Shown here in pieces: positions 25,883-35,773 of a stretch of 64,000 bases of DNA; the stretch's first letter is position 1, and each line of letters opens with the position of its first letter. The notes beneath the pieces are model-generated. The model saw only the letters and a program-made list of their open reading frames with translations, was not told the DNA's origin and did no database searches. Made by a program: the position numbers and the translations under genes. This DNA is from CBDFLD01 sp965249005 (lineage in GTDB: Bacteria > Acidobacteriota > UBA6911), in the NCBI GenBank assembly GCA_965249005.1, contig CBDFLD010000020.1:558001-622000 (forward strand). The letters are read 5' to 3'.

Positions 25883-27412
25883 ATGAGAGTCGTTTCTCCA
25901 ATGCGCGGGATTGTCCTTTCTCTCTTGTCGATCGCGACCGCAATCTTGACGTTTGCCACGGCCGGGTGCACCTCCCCAGGGTCTGAGGATGCGCGATTGC
26001 CCAACATCGTGTTGATCTTCGTCGACGATATGGGAACCGAGCTCGGATGCTACGGCAATCCGGTCATCCAAACGCCCAACATTGATCGGCTGGCTCGTGA
26101 GGGTCTTCTGTTCGAACGCGCCTACACCGCTACGCCCAGTTGCAGCGCCAGCCGAGCCGCTCTGTTGACCGGGCGATATCCGCACAGCAACGGAGTTCAG
26201 TCCCTGATCCAATGGCATATCCGGGCCGAAGGAAAGCAATATCCGGATCGACTCGAACGCACGCGGCGCCATGCCTTGAAGCGTTCCGAGGTCGTTCTTC
26301 CACAAACCCTCAAGGAGCTGGGCTACGCGACCGGGATATTCGGCAAATGGCACCTCACGCTGGATTCGGTCACGGAATACGGATTCGACGAGGTATGGGC
26401 CGAGCCCGAAGAGTTCATACAGAAGCACAAAGACAGACCCTTCTTCTACTATCACGCGCTGTTGCACACGCATGTGCCGTTCTGGAGCAGTCCAGACTTC
26501 CGCTACGATTCCTCAGAAGTCGTTCTGCCGCCATACTTCGACGAGGATGCCGACCTGCGCGCCGACCTGGCTCAATACTACAGCGCGATCAGCGACCAAG
26601 ATCGGGAGATCGGCCGCATTCTCGACGCTCTGGACAACGAAGGCCTGGCCGATGAAACGATCGTGATCTTCACCAGTGACAACGGCCCACCCTACGCGCG
26701 CGCCAAGGCGACTCTGTACGAATGGGGGGTTCGCGAGCCGCTCATCATGCGCCATCCTGGAAAGATCGCGGCTAATCGGCGTACCGAAGCACTCGCGTCC
26801 ACGGTTGATATCTACTCAACGCTGCTTGACCTTCTCGGGCAACCGATTCCGGACCGGCTGCAGGGAAAGAGCCTACTGCCGGTATTGCGAGACCCGGAGA
26901 CCACGGTTCAAGACGCCGTCTACTGTGAACTGGTTACTCATGTGCTTCACAACCCCATGCGATCGGTCCGCTCAGGAGATTGGAAGTACATTCGCAACTT
27001 CGACCCTGATGCGCCTTTCTATGTAGGAGACACTACGCTCGGATTACCTTTCCTGAAGCATCCCCTGCCGGTCCCACCCCGACCTCCCGAGGAGCTCTAT
27101 CGCTTGAGCCAAGATCCTCTGGAAGCCCGGAATCTGTCCGACGATCCGGAGCATGGCGCTCAGCTGAATCGCATGAGAGAGCTTCTGTCGGTTTGGATGA
27201 AAGAAACAGCGGACGATCCGCTGTCGGAAATGAAGTATGTCAGCGCAACGGAAAGCTATCCGGGTGGCTGGTTCGGCCGACCGGAAGATCCTGCACCGCG
27301 GGTACGCCCCGCCAACTGGATTCGAAAACTCAATTTCGAAGTCCTCAAACAGCGCTTCGGCTTCATCGCCGGGGTTCCGGATGCCGGTGTCCGGGACGAC
27401 AAGCGCGAGTAA
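25883..27412 (+). CDS. Sulfatase lipoprotein, sulfamidase-like
   Basis: A 509-residue sulfatase. The lipobox ATAGC (Cys29) suggests lipidation. Metal Asp pair in IVLIFVDDMG (48-49). The formylglycine motif is SCSASR (Cys87 to Arg91), the C-x-A-S-R variant seen in the heparan N-sulfatase/sulfamidase branch. GIFGKWHLT, HTHVPFW and VIFTSDNGPPYARAK follow. Start ATG 25883 is my choice; TTG 25859 and ATG 25901 are in frame and possible, none with a good Shine-Dalgarno. It is followed 16 bp later by another sulfatase gene. Together they suggest an operon for sulfated-sugar removal. Confidence 0.85.
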   Translation: MRVVSPMRGIVLSLLSIATAILTFATAGCTSPGSEDARLPNIVLIFVDDMGTELGCYGNPVIQTPNIDRLAREGLLFERAYTATPSCSASRAALLTGRYPHSNGVQSLIQWHIRAEGKQYPDRLERTRRHALKRSEVVLPQTLKELGYATGIFGKWHLTLDSVTEYGFDEVWAEPEEFIQKHKDRPFFYYHALLHTHVPFWSSPDFRYDSSEVVLPPYFDEDADLRADLAQYYSAISDQDREIGRILDALDNEGLADETIVIFTSDNGPPYARAKATLYEWGVREPLIMRHPGKIAANRRTEALASTVDIYSTLLDLLGQPIPDRLQGKSLLPVLRDPETTVQDAVYCELVTHVLHNPMRSVRSGDWKYIRNFDPDAPFYVGDTTLGLPFLKHPLPVPPRPPEELYRLSQDPLEARNLSDDPEHGAQLNRMRELLSVWMKETADDPLSEMKYVSATESYPGGWFGRPEDPAPRVRPANWIRKLNFEVLKQRFGFIAGVPDAGVRDDKRE

Positions 27413-27428
27413 GAAACGGAAACCTATC

Positions 27429-28896
27429 ATGCGACTGTATGAGCTTTTTCTACTGGGTTTCGGCGCTGCGTTGATAGCGGGCTGCAACCCGACACCCCGG
27501 ACGCCGGAACAAGGGGAGCGACCCCCAAACTTCATTATCATTTTTTGCGATGACATGGGCTACGCGGACATTGGACCCTTTGGATCGGAAAACCACCGCA
27601 CGCCGCATCTGGATCGCATGGCGGCCGAAGGAATGAAACTCACGAGCTTCTACGTCACCAGCGGCGTGTGTACTCCATCCCGTTCTTCCCTGATGACGGG
27701 TTGCTATCCACGCCGGGTCGGCCTCCATCAAAATGAAGAGGGACGATCCGTACTGTTCCCCGGAGATTCACATGGGATTCATTCCGACGAGATCCTGATC
27801 TCTGAAATACTCAAGGATCGGGGTTACGCCACCGGGGTGGTGGGCAAGTGGCACCTAGGAGATCAACCGGCGTTTCTTCCCACACGTCACGGTTTCGACT
27901 ATTACTTTGGAATACCCTATTCCAATGACATGGGGCGAGAGGGCTATGAGTGGCGCATACCCAGGGCCGCCCGGTTCCCAGACTTCGATCCAAAGGCAGG
28001 GTACGTGCCGATCCCGGTTCTGCGCAACGAAGAGGTCATCGAGACCGAGCCCGAACAGGGACTCCTGACCCGCCGGTACACGGAGGAAGCGGTTTCGTTT
28101 GTCCGGTCGCATCAGAACGAGCCCCTTCTTTCTCTATCTCCCCCACACGATGGCCCATCAACCCGTTCATGCCAGCGAGGATTTTCTGGGCAAGAGCGCG
28201 GGCGGGACCTATGGAGACACGATCGAAGAAATCGATTGGTCCACGGGCCAAATCCTGGAGACACTCCGCGAGTTGGGAATTGACAACGACACCCTGGTAG
28301 TTTTCACCTCCGACAACGGCGCTTCCGGTTTAGGCGGAAGCAATCTTCCGCTACGAGGCGAAAAGGGGAGTACCTGGGAAGGCGGGATGAGGGTGTCGTG
28401 TGTGGTGCGATGGCCCGGGAAAATTCCAGCGGGCAGTGTGTGTGACGAGCTCGCCACCACGATGGACATTCTGCCAACCCTGGCATCTCTTGCCGGCGGG
28501 AATCAACCGAACGACCGCGTGGTCGACGGGAAAAATATTTGGCCGCTGCTGTCGGCGCAGCCGGGTGCCGCTTCGCCTCATGAATACTTCTTCTACTACC
28601 ACAAAGGAACGCTCGAGGCCGTACGTTCAGGAAAGTGGAAGCTGCACCTTACAAACTCGCGAGCAGCGGCAGGTTCGGCCGAGGCATTCCCGGCACTTTA
28701 TGATCTGTCCAGTGACGTGGGGGAGTCGACAAACGTGGCGGAGCACAACACGGAAGTCGTCGCACGACTCTTGTCGCTGGCCGAGCAGGCCCGCAGCGAC
28801 CTCGGCGACGCAGCAACCGGACAAGAGGGCAAAAACACCCGCCCATTCGGCAAGGTGGCAAACGCGAAGCCACTGGTTGCTCCGGTGGTGCCATAG
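27429..28896 (+). pseudogene. Sulfatase lipoprotein with a +1 frameshift
   Basis: Arylsulfatase-like gene. N-terminal frame from ATG 27429: signal with lipobox LIAGC (Cys19), FIIIFCDDMGYADIGPFG, formylglycine site VCTPSR (81-85) and GVVGKWHLGD. The frame breaks in the run CCCC at 28122-28125; losing one C restores NEPFFLYLPHTMAHQPVHAS and continues to the stop at 28896 with VFTSDNGASGLGGSN. The paralogue at 53114-54517 reads NEPFLLYLPHPMPHMPVFAS at this place, supporting one inserted base. It may be a real frameshift, a slippage site or a sequencing error. Otherwise full length. Confidence 0.85.
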
Positions 28897-28898
28897 AG

Positions 28899-29078
28899 AG
28901 CTTTCAGCGGTCAGCTATCAGCGGTCAGCTTTTTGAAACGTGAGCCATTGTGGAGCCTATGAAAATAAGGTTCCGATCCGTGAGAGGAGCGCGTCACACA
29001 TTTTTCCGCAGAGTAAAAACGGCCGCAGGCCGCACCGATATGAAGCTGACAGCTGATCGCTGAAAGCTGATAGCTGAT
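28899..29078. repeat. TCAGC heptad arrays in opposite orientation bounding about 110 bp
   Basis: The left array (28899-28932) reads TTCAGCGGTCAGCTATCAGC and onward. The right array (29041-29078) is the complement-strand form (AGCTGACAGCTGATCGCTGA). Between them lies a short GC hairpin (GGCCGCAGGCC) and no open frame. The region separates the frameshifted sulfatase from the HtrA gene end. Confidence 0.7.
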
Positions 29079-29080
29079 AT

Positions 29081-30184
29081 CTATTTCGATTCCTGCAGCC
29101 GGACCTTTACCTCTTCCTCGTTGCCGTCGCGGACAACGGTGACAGAAACCACGTCCCCGACCTGGTATTCTTCCAGTGCTAGAATAAGATCGTTTCTCGA
29201 CTGCACGCGCTCGCCTTCAACGGCGACGACCATGTCTCCAAATTCGACTCTTCCGAGGGAGTTGTACCGAGTGGGACGAATTCCGGCCTCGGCGGCGCCG
29301 CTTCCAGGCGCCACAGTCATAACCAGAACGCCCTTGACCTTCTGAAGCTGGTAATCTCTCGCCTCGATTCCCAGCGCAGGGCGGATCACTCGTCCGTGCG
29401 CAATCAGATCGGGAACCACCCAATTGACCGTGTCGACCGGAATGGCAAAGCCGATCCCAGCATAGGCCCCGGACGGGCTATAGATTGCCGCATTGACACC
29501 GATGAGGCGACCTGAGCTGTCGAGCAATGGTCCACCTGAATTTCCGGGATTGATCGCGGCATCGGTCTGAATCACGCCGCGGATTGGGCGTCGGGACATC
29601 GATTCGATTTCTCGATCGAGAGCACTGATGATGCCGGTCGTCAGGGTCTGGTCGAGCCCAAACGGGTTTCCGATGGCGTAAACCTGCTGACCCACCACCA
29701 GATCCTGTGAGGTTCCGATCGGAACGGGCGTGAGTTTTTCCCTCGGCGCGTCGATGCGAAGCACAGCCAAATCCTTCTCTGGCGCATACCCAACCAGGCG
29801 CGCTCCCCACGTTGTCTGATCCGAAAGTGTGACCCGAGCCTCATCCGCCTTTTGGATCACGTGGTAGTTCGTCACGATATGGCCCGCATCACTCCAGATG
29901 AGGCCCGAGCCGGTTCCGCTCGGAATCTGCATGACGTTCAGGCTGAAGAAGTCCCGACGCACCGATATAGAGGTAATGTAGACAACCGACGGAGAGGCCA
30001 AGCGAAAGAGCTCCGCCGTGGCCAGTTCCTCGGATTTGAGATCGTCCCTCGGGATGACAGTCCTGGGAAGGGAGGCTTTCTGAACGCGCTGGAAATCACT
30101 CCAGCTCGTCCCGGCGTAAAATCCGGCCACGAGCAGCAGCGCCGCTAAAAGCAAATAAGGTCTGCGTCGTGGTTGCTGCGACAT
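29081..30184 (-). CDS. HtrA/DegP-type serine protease with PDZ domain
   Basis: A 367-residue membrane-anchored S1C protease. An N-terminal hydrophobic segment (YLLLAALLLVAGFYAGTSW, 10-28) anchors or exports it. The catalytic triad is complete: His108 in VTNYHVI, Asp138 in EKDLAVL, Ser216 in GNSGGPL. A single PDZ domain follows from about residue 275 (GVLVMTVAPGSGAAEAGIRP, GDMVVAVEGERV). Length fits DegS-like single-PDZ members. Its role is likely envelope protein quality control. Start ATG 30184. Gene ends within 3 bp of the heptad array, so that array could influence its 3' end. Confidence 0.92.
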   Translation of the reverse strand: MSQQPRRRPYLLLAALLLVAGFYAGTSWSDFQRVQKASLPRTVIPRDDLKSEELATAELFRLASPSVVYITSISVRRDFFSLNVMQIPSGTGSGLIWSDAGHIVTNYHVIQKADEARVTLSDQTTWGARLVGYAPEKDLAVLRIDAPREKLTPVPIGTSQDLVVGQQVYAIGNPFGLDQTLTTGIISALDREIESMSRRPIRGVIQTDAAINPGNSGGPLLDSSGRLIGVNAAIYSPSGAYAGIGFAIPVDTVNWVVPDLIAHGRVIRPALGIEARDYQLQKVKGVLVMTVAPGSGAAEAGIRPTRYNSLGRVEFGDMVVAVEGERVQSRNDLILALEEYQVGDVVSVTVVRDGNEEEVKVRLQESK

Positions 30185-30212
30185 AGTCCGTAACCAAGCT
30201 AAACGCTGAAAG

Positions 30213-31427
30213 CTACTTCGTAAACAAATGAACCGGGTAAGGTCTGGTAGTGCTCTGGACGCGATCGAAACTTGCTCCCGCCAGCTCGCCGCAGCGCTTC
30301 AGAGTGGCAATCTGCCCTTCGGAGTATGGAATTCCGTGGGTCAATGAGTATTCTCGGGCCAGGTGACTGCGTTCTCCCGGCATTCGCGTGGCTGGACCCG
30401 CATAGTTCGCCCAGTCATCCAACAAATTCGACATGCGCTGCAGAGCCTCGTCGGCTGTATAAAGAAAATCTATGGCCTGCGCCTCGAAGGCATGGGAAAT
30501 CCTCCGCCCCACACTGGTGTCTCCGAGATCCAGGTGCGTTATCGGCCCTCCGGCAAAGCTGTGGTCGGCCTCGACCCGTTGAAGCATGATCTGTCCCTTG
30601 TAACCGCGGAGCCCGCCATACGGGAATACGGTGCCCCGAACCTTCAGTCGACCATCCTGGTAGGAAAGAACCTCGAAAGGATCCAACGTCGGCTTGTAGT
30701 TGTCGTCGGCAACGTAGTACGGAATTTTCAGCAGCTTCTTCTTTCCGGTCGCCGTCCCCTCCTTGTAGAGCTTGAGACAGAGTGAAGCCGCCAGTTCGGT
30801 ATTGGCCATGTCGATGGTGAAAAGCCCATCTTTCGACGGGATGGAGTAGGCATCGGGGTTCGTGCCCAATCGCAGGGGTTTGCCCAGCGCGGCGCCCTTC
30901 GTGAAATCGACCCCATCGTTATCGTGACCCATAAACCGGGTGCTGGCCGGCGTGGTGCATGTGACGTGCCCTATGAGGTCCTTTTCTTTGGCAATCTCTT
31001 CCGCCCAGATACCGGCGGCGCCGAAATGGTTGGCGTGACTGACCCATACTTTTCCCATACCGTTCTCACGTGCCATTGCCTTCACCCAGTCGACGGCCAG
31101 CCTCGAAGTGATATGTCCGGGCGCGCCGTGAGCATCGATCACGCCAAGGGTAGAGTATTTCTGCTCGAGCTTTTCGGGAACCGCTTCGATGTCTACTGTA
31201 GCGGTAACACCCGTCCGGCGGATCGATTCTTCCAGCCCGGTCCCCCCGGCCGCTCCGTGGGAGAAAATACCCCGTGCATCCGCCTCCACCAGGACGAAGG
31301 CCGACGCCTCGGCCGATTCTTCCCGGTATCCCTTCCGCCGCAGACAGACGATCGAGAAATCTACCATCGAAACGAAGTCGCAATGTTGCCGGGCCCCTTC
31401 GAGCTGCAGCATGACTTCTCGATCCAT
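30213..31427 (-). CDS. Ldh2-family malate/L-lactate-type dehydrogenase
   Basis: A 404-residue NAD(P)-dependent dehydrogenase of the Ldh_2/YlbC/ureidoglycolate family. Diagnostic blocks are SHGAAGGTGLEESIRR, GVIDAHGAPGHITSRLA, and VWVSHANHFGAAGIWAEEIA, in which the catalytic-type His lies. GTNPDAYSIP and the long C-terminal helices also match. I choose ATG 31427, which has AGGTGA seven bases upstream, over TTG 31445. Substrates in the family include malate, sulfolactate and 2,3-diketo-gulonate. The acceptor here is unknown. It is divergent from the serine hydrolase at 31537. Confidence 0.85.
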   Translation of the reverse strand: MDREVMLQLEGARQHCDFVSMVDFSIVCLRRKGYREESAEASAFVLVEADARGIFSHGAAGGTGLEESIRRTGVTATVDIEAVPEKLEQKYSTLGVIDAHGAPGHITSRLAVDWVKAMARENGMGKVWVSHANHFGAAGIWAEEIAKEKDLIGHVTCTTPASTRFMGHDNDGVDFTKGAALGKPLRLGTNPDAYSIPSKDGLFTIDMANTELAASLCLKLYKEGTATGKKKLLKIPYYVADDNYKPTLDPFEVLSYQDGRLKVRGTVFPYGGLRGYKGQIMLQRVEADHSFAGGPITHLDLGDTSVGRRISHAFEAQAIDFLYTADEALQRMSNLLDDWANYAGPATRMPGERSHLAREYSLTHGIPYSEGQIATLKRCGELAGASFDRVQSTTRPYPVHLFTK

Positions 31428-31536
31428 GGGAGCTTCACCTAACAAACTAGTTTCTTGTGTGCGCGACGATCGGTATCATAGCATTCCTTGCGCCCGATCG
31501 TTGTGGGTTGATGTGTTTGAGTTGCGGAGGTTGGCC

Positions 31537-32775
31537 ATGAATCGCCGCCAGTTCATCTCCCGTTCCATTGTTGCGGCCGCTGCACCGATGATCGCTTCTT
31601 GTACCTCCGGCACGCAACGGAACGGAGACGATCCCTCCTCTTTCTCTGATCTCGATGTGCTCATCGAGGAAAAGATGGAGCGCGACCACATTCCTGGAGT
31701 CGCGGCCTGCATCGTGAGGAATGACACGATCGCATGGTCCCAGGGCTACGGCTGGGCGAACATCGAAAAGCGCATTGCCATGACGATCGATCACCTTCAG
31801 AACATCGGGTCGATCTCAAAGACGTTCACTGCCACCGCGCTCATGCAGCTCTGGGAAAAGAGCGCGTTCAATCTGGATGATGACATCAACGATTATCTCA
31901 CCTTCCCGGTGACTCATCCCGTCCACCCCGAGATTCCCATCACCTTTCGACTGCTCTTGACCCACCGGTCCTCCCTGCGCGACGGGAGCGCCTATCCCGC
32001 AAATTACGCCTGTGGGGATCCCCGGATGGCACTCGAAGATTGGGTCCGGGCCTACTTGTCTCCGGATGGAGAGTTCTACAACGCAAAGGAGAACTTCAAC
32101 GATTGGGAGCCGGGGAAGGCGTTCGACTACTGCAATGTGGCCTATGGGCTGCTGGCTCATCTGGTCGAGAGACTGTCGGACACCTCCTTTGGCGACTACT
32201 GTCGAACCAACATATTCCAGCCGCTGGAAATGGCGGAGACATCCTGGTATCTCGCCGACATCGATACCTCGAAACACGCGATTCCGTATGTTTATTGCTC
32301 GGGAACCGAGGTTCGCCGACCCAACTACGGCGGCGACGAGCTCGGGGTTCTGAGAGACGAGGGTGCACCGCGTCCAGATGTGCAACAAGAGGGGTACTTG
32401 TGGAATTGTTTGTACAACCATCCAAACTACCCGGACGGCTTCCTTCGCACCAGCGTTCGACAGATCAGCCGTTACTTGCGGGCTTACCTGAATCAGGGCG
32501 AATTCGGAGGACGGCGAATCTTGCAGCCTCGCACGATCGTCGAAATGCTGACTCCACAGGTAATGAACGATGACCGAATCCAGGGCTTGACCTGGTATGG
32601 GAGTCCGAACGGTTCTGATCTGATCTGGGGGCACGGCGGGAGAGACCCCGGGATCAACAACGACGTGCGTTTCCTCCCCTCGAAAAGAATCGCCGTCATT
32701 GCCTTCACCAACACGAACGGCGCAAATCCCCGTGAGATCACGGACGCCCTGCTGGAGAAGGCTCAAAGCATATGA
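31537..32775 (+). CDS. Class C beta-lactamase-like serine hydrolase, exported
   Basis: A 412-residue penicillin-binding-fold hydrolase. A twin-arginine-like signal (MNRRQFISRSIVAAAAPMIASC) ends in a lipobox-like IASC (Cys22). Active-site motifs are complete: S-x-x-K as Ser92-Ile-Ser-Lys95, Y-x-N as Tyr198-Cys-Asn200, and HGG in IWGHGGRDPG. GGAGG sits six bases before the ATG. Family members act as D-aminopeptidases, esterases or transpeptidases; esterase activity is equally possible. It stops 26 bp before the CehA-like gene and may share its transcript. Confidence 0.85.
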   Translation: MNRRQFISRSIVAAAAPMIASCTSGTQRNGDDPSSFSDLDVLIEEKMERDHIPGVAACIVRNDTIAWSQGYGWANIEKRIAMTIDHLQNIGSISKTFTATALMQLWEKSAFNLDDDINDYLTFPVTHPVHPEIPITFRLLLTHRSSLRDGSAYPANYACGDPRMALEDWVRAYLSPDGEFYNAKENFNDWEPGKAFDYCNVAYGLLAHLVERLSDTSFGDYCRTNIFQPLEMAETSWYLADIDTSKHAIPYVYCSGTEVRRPNYGGDELGVLRDEGAPRPDVQQEGYLWNCLYNHPNYPDGFLRTSVRQISRYLRAYLNQGEFGGRRILQPRTIVEMLTPQVMNDDRIQGLTWYGSPNGSDLIWGHGGRDPGINNDVRFLPSKRIAVIAFTNTNGANPREITDALLEKAQSI

Positions 32776-32801
32776 AAATCTACTATCTGAGAGGCTGAGC
32801 A

Positions 32802-35684
32802 ATGGCAATCATCGCATCCATTATTCTCTTGTGTCTTTCCTCCTGGGCGACCGGCAGCGCTCCCGCGACCGATCTGGTGGCCTTGTCCCCCACGACCTGG
32901 GATGAGTACGCGCCCGCCGGGAAAGAAGTGGACGCCATTTACGGCGACTTTGTCCTGAGAAACGAACAACTGGTGGCCGTGATTGGCAACCCCATCGATG
33001 GACGGGACGCGAACATGGGGGTCCGGGGGGTGGGGGGATGCATCATCGATCTCACGAGGCGCGACAGCCAGAGTGACCAGTTGAGTGCGCATTACCCGGT
33101 CTCGCGACAGTTCCGACTCCGTTTCGCGGGCGTCGAAACCAAGGCATCGTCGATCTACGAAACGGCGGACCTTTCGAGTGTGTTCATCCGGGCGGACGAG
33201 ATAACGCTCCGACTCGAAGCCGCTCCCGCGGATGGAAACCCCGATGTCGTGCAGCGATATACCCTGCGGAACGGTTGGAGCCACATCCTGGTCGAAACGG
33301 TCTACACGAATCCAACGGATAAGCCCATTGAATGTGGCATCAGCGACAGCATCCGCGCCGATCGCAGTCTCGATCAACGAACCCCGGAAATAATCCCGGA
33401 TGGCCGCGGGCCACTGTTCTGGTTGTATGACCCGTGGTTCGGTCAAGCCTATGGAATGGTCGTCGAAGGTGCGGAGTTGCACTATCAAACCGGGAGTGGC
33501 AGAACCCGCGGTTCTGCCGTGCAGTACCTCTCGGATGGAAGAAGCAGTCATACGCTCCAGCCCGGAGAATCACTCCGGGTCACTCGACGGCTCTTTCCGG
33601 GTCGAAATCTACTCGAGGTGCGCGCCATTGCCAACGAGTTGCTAGGCACATCACAAAAACGGGTTACCATTGCTGTGACGGACAAGTCCGGAGACCCGAT
33701 TCCCGATTCGGCGGTGACTCTTTCGAAAGGATCCGAACGTTATGGGTGGGGCCGCACGGGCGCGAACGGGGAGCTCACCGCCTCGATTCCGAGTGGCTCC
33801 TACGAAGTGACGGTCGCTGCCATGGGCCGCACCACTCAGAATCTGCAGGTCGATGCCTCGGCAAACGATGCATACACAATCGTACTCGACGAGCCCGGTC
33901 ACTTTCGCGCCCGGATAGTGGATGAATCCGGAGCCGCCATTGCTGCCAAGCTCCAGTTTCGGGGACAAAACGAAACTCCCGATCCTGATTTCGGTCCCGA
34001 CAGTGGAGAGCACAAGCTCCACAACGTCTACTACACGCATAACGGGTCTTTCCGGCAACCTCTGGCACCGGGCCGCTACGAGGTCATCGTCAGCCACGGG
34101 CCGGAGTATGATGCAGTGTTCACTCAAGTCGAGATCACGCGAGGCAAGGAGACAGCGCTGGAAGCCACTCTCGTCCGCAGTGTAGACACTTCCGGATGGG
34201 TCAGCTCCGACTTTCACAGCCACTCCACACCGTCGGGAGACAACACCTCGAGTCAATTGGGACGCGTCCTGAATCTCTTGTCCGAGCACATCGAGTTTGC
34301 TCCTTGCACCGAGCACAACCGAATCTCGACCTACATTCCGCATCTGGAAAGCCTCGGGGTCGCGGACCAGATGGCAACCTGCAGCGGCATCGAGTTGACG
34401 CGCAGCCCCGGCTCCGTCAACCATCAGAATGCATTTCCACTAATCCTGCGCCCGCACCTTCAAGATGGCGGTGGTCCTCGCACCGAATCAAATCCGGAAT
34501 CACAAATTCGAACCCTGGCATTCTGGGACAATCGCAGTGAAAAGCTGGTGCAGCAGAACCATCCGCATATCGGCCGCATCCTGGAAGACCACAATGGAGA
34601 CGGGGAGCCGGACGCAGGCTACGCGCAAATGTTCGATTTCATGGACGTCATCGAGGTTCATCCCGCGATCAAGATCCTGGACACGGATGCGGCGGGCGCC
34701 ACCCGGATCGGAAGCTGGCTCCATCTGATCAACCGTGGCCTTCGCATTCCCGGTGTCATCAATACGGACGCCCACGGGAACTTTCACGGGTCCGGATTCC
34801 GGCGCAACTATCTGAAGAGCTCATCGGACGACCCTGCCAAAATCCAGACGCTCCAGATGGTTCAGTCGGCCGAGAACGGAAATCTCATCATGACCACGGG
34901 ACCCTATCTGGAAGTCTCGATGGAAACGGCAGGCGGCGATGAAGTAGCAATACCCGGGAATGATTTTGAGGCGATTGGCGGAAAGGCTCAGTTGAAGGTT
35001 CGAGTTCAATGCCCGAATTGGTTCGACATCGACCGCGTCCAGGTGTTTCTGAACGGTAGCCCCGACAAAGCGTTGAATTATACCAGGCAGCAGAATCCGA
35101 CGGCGTTCCAGAGTGCGACCGTTCGCTTCGAACGAACCCTGTCACTGCAACTCCAGCACGACACCCATGTGGTTGTTGTGGCCGCCGGCGAGACCACGAC
35201 GCTGGGTCCGGTCATGGGGCCAAACCACGAGGAGGACCGGCCGGTGGCGGTTTCCAATCCCATCTTCGTGGACGTCGACGGCGGCGGCTTCGAGCTGCCG
35301 GAGTCGGTGATGAGCGCCGCAGCGGACATCCACAATACCGGCGGCTTGTCGCGCATCCTGTCGGAACTTTCCTCACAGAACAAGAGCGGAGTGTACAGAA
35401 TCCAGCTCAGCCAGGGTCCGGATGCGATTCTGGGTGCCTGCTACTTACCTCGGGCTGGCAATGGGAGCTGGCACCTGTTGGTCCCGGGCGATTACTTCCG
35501 GAGCGATGTCAAGAATATCGCATGGGACGGAAACCGATTCGACGCGATGACCCGGTTCACCGGAGAGGGTGCTTGCAAGATCTCGGGTGAAATCGATCTG
35601 GAGGAAGGACTCATTACAGGAGTCCTCGAAAGCGGCGAGGTCAAGCTTCCTTTCCAGGGAAGCATTGCTCGAAATGTGCAATAA
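32802..35684 (+). CDS. CehA/McbA-type PHP metallohydrolase, secreted
   Basis: A 960-residue exported protein; signal peptide about residues 1-19. Residues 30-290 are a beta-rich domain resembling glycoside-hydrolase supersandwich folds. Residues about 290-465 hold carboxypeptidase-regulatory-like repeats (VTIAVTDKSGDPIPDSAVTL, FRARIVDESGAAIAAKLQF). The PHP domain begins near residue 468: SSDFHSHSTPSGDN, FAPCTEHNRIS, VINTDAHGNFHGSG. The C-terminal 230 residues are additional sandwich modules. Metal ligands appear intact. CehA and McbA act on aryl esters in other bacteria, but this substrate is unknown. Confidence 0.85.
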   Translation: MAIIASIILLCLSSWATGSAPATDLVALSPTTWDEYAPAGKEVDAIYGDFVLRNEQLVAVIGNPIDGRDANMGVRGVGGCIIDLTRRDSQSDQLSAHYPVSRQFRLRFAGVETKASSIYETADLSSVFIRADEITLRLEAAPADGNPDVVQRYTLRNGWSHILVETVYTNPTDKPIECGISDSIRADRSLDQRTPEIIPDGRGPLFWLYDPWFGQAYGMVVEGAELHYQTGSGRTRGSAVQYLSDGRSSHTLQPGESLRVTRRLFPGRNLLEVRAIANELLGTSQKRVTIAVTDKSGDPIPDSAVTLSKGSERYGWGRTGANGELTASIPSGSYEVTVAAMGRTTQNLQVDASANDAYTIVLDEPGHFRARIVDESGAAIAAKLQFRGQNETPDPDFGPDSGEHKLHNVYYTHNGSFRQPLAPGRYEVIVSHGPEYDAVFTQVEITRGKETALEATLVRSVDTSGWVSSDFHSHSTPSGDNTSSQLGRVLNLLSEHIEFAPCTEHNRISTYIPHLESLGVADQMATCSGIELTRSPGSVNHQNAFPLILRPHLQDGGGPRTESNPESQIRTLAFWDNRSEKLVQQNHPHIGRILEDHNGDGEPDAGYAQMFDFMDVIEVHPAIKILDTDAAGATRIGSWLHLINRGLRIPGVINTDAHGNFHGSGFRRNYLKSSSDDPAKIQTLQMVQSAENGNLIMTTGPYLEVSMETAGGDEVAIPGNDFEAIGGKAQLKVRVQCPNWFDIDRVQVFLNGSPDKALNYTRQQNPTAFQSATVRFERTLSLQLQHDTHVVVVAAGETTTLGPVMGPNHEEDRPVAVSNPIFVDVDGGGFELPESVMSAAADIHNTGGLSRILSELSSQNKSGVYRIQLSQGPDAILGACYLPRAGNGSWHLLVPGDYFRSDVKNIAWDGNRFDAMTRFTGEGACKISGEIDLEEGLITGVLESGEVKLPFQGSIARNVQ

Positions 35685-35766
35685 ATGGGGACGTCCCCCA
35701 CGTTTACCGGGTTTTGCGAACTCCATTCCAAAAGAAACCCGGTAAACGTGGGGAACGTCCCCATTT
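35684..35766. repeat. Inverted pair of REP-type repeats, possible bidirectional terminator
   Basis: Two copies of the GGGGACGTCCCCCACGTTTACC element face each other, the second with one extra A, around the spacer TTTTGCGAACTCC and neighbours. The whole can fold into a long hairpin between two convergent genes, so terminator function is plausible. Confidence 0.8.
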
Positions 35767-35773
35767 TATTCCA

